A stretch of 64,000 nt of DNA from JAKLFA01 sp964450385 (lineage in GTDB: Bacteria; Omnitrophota; Gorgyraeia; Zapsychrales; JANLHA01), in contig CAYVEC010000004.1 of the NCBI GenBank assembly GCA_964450385.1, forward strand, positions 1 to 64,000. Direction: 5' to 3'. The letters are not shown here. Position 1 is the stretch's first letter. Below are more notes on the stretch, generated by a model, which worked only from the letters and a program-made list of their open reading frames with translations, made no database searches and had not been told where the DNA came from.

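Noticed and set aside
1..64000. CRISPR arrays, rRNA genes, phage integration sites
   Set aside because: No regularly spaced repeats, rRNA-like stretches or tRNA-anchored att duplications were seen by eye. The tRNA-Glu is intact, without an adjacent integrase.

Overview
The window looks like a chromosomal segment of a Gram-negative-type ultrasmall or predatory bacterium. My best guess is Omnitrophota (formerly candidate phylum OP3), in the style of 'Candidatus Velamenicoccus archaeovorus'. This is inference. It rests on the GC-rich but AT-punctuated composition, a tad-type pilus locus with unusual fusions and many prepilins, and one colossal open frame of the kind I recall being reported for Omnitrophota. 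No 16S rRNA or other decisive marker is present.

Layout. 1-4.2 kb: end of gyrB, then gyrA, close together on the + strand. 4.2-6.3 kb: a promoter-driven tRNA-Glu(UUC) with its terminator, then a nitrilase-family amidohydrolase and a malate dehydrogenase overlapping by ATGA. 6.3-25.6 kb: a tad/cpa pilus locus. It holds a PpiC-like lipoprotein, CpaB, a secretin with a C-terminal TonB-like domain, a single-chain CpaE-CpaF fusion, a DUF192 protein, and an interruption by a minus-strand zinc-ribbon gene and an HTH/transposase-like gene. Then come ten class-III prepilin-like genes plus one TadG-like gene (51 to 1,374 codons), TadB and TadC. No prepilin peptidase is in the window.

25.6-26.0 kb is an AT-rich control region. 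It has a bidirectional hairpin terminator, repeated AATGTCCAA elements, a strong promoter, and a leader ending in an intrinsic terminator. From 26,018 to the end of the window one reading frame stays open for 12,661 codons without a stop and continues past 64,000. The predicted giant protein begins with a membrane or signal segment and a C39-type cysteine-peptidase domain with an intact Cys/His/Asp triad. It continues through hydrophobic bundles, beta-rich stretches, coiled coils, Pro/Ala linkers, HExxE-like motifs, a LysM-like motif, a degenerate M23/LytM-like domain, and near the window end a glycoside-hydrolase-like TIM barrel with both putative catalytic glutamates.

Inside the giant frame, at 52,711-52,986, a 91-codon ORF in another frame has a perfect Shine-Dalgarno sequence and genome-typical codons, while the giant frame there reads as Ser/Thr/Ala low complexity. 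This nested gene, the signal-peptide-like segment just after it, and the repeat-rich stretch just before it mark a likely ancestral gene junction. Together the window suggests a cell that attaches by an elaborate tad-type pilus and displays a huge cell-wall- or polysaccharide-targeting surface protein. That lifestyle reading is inference.
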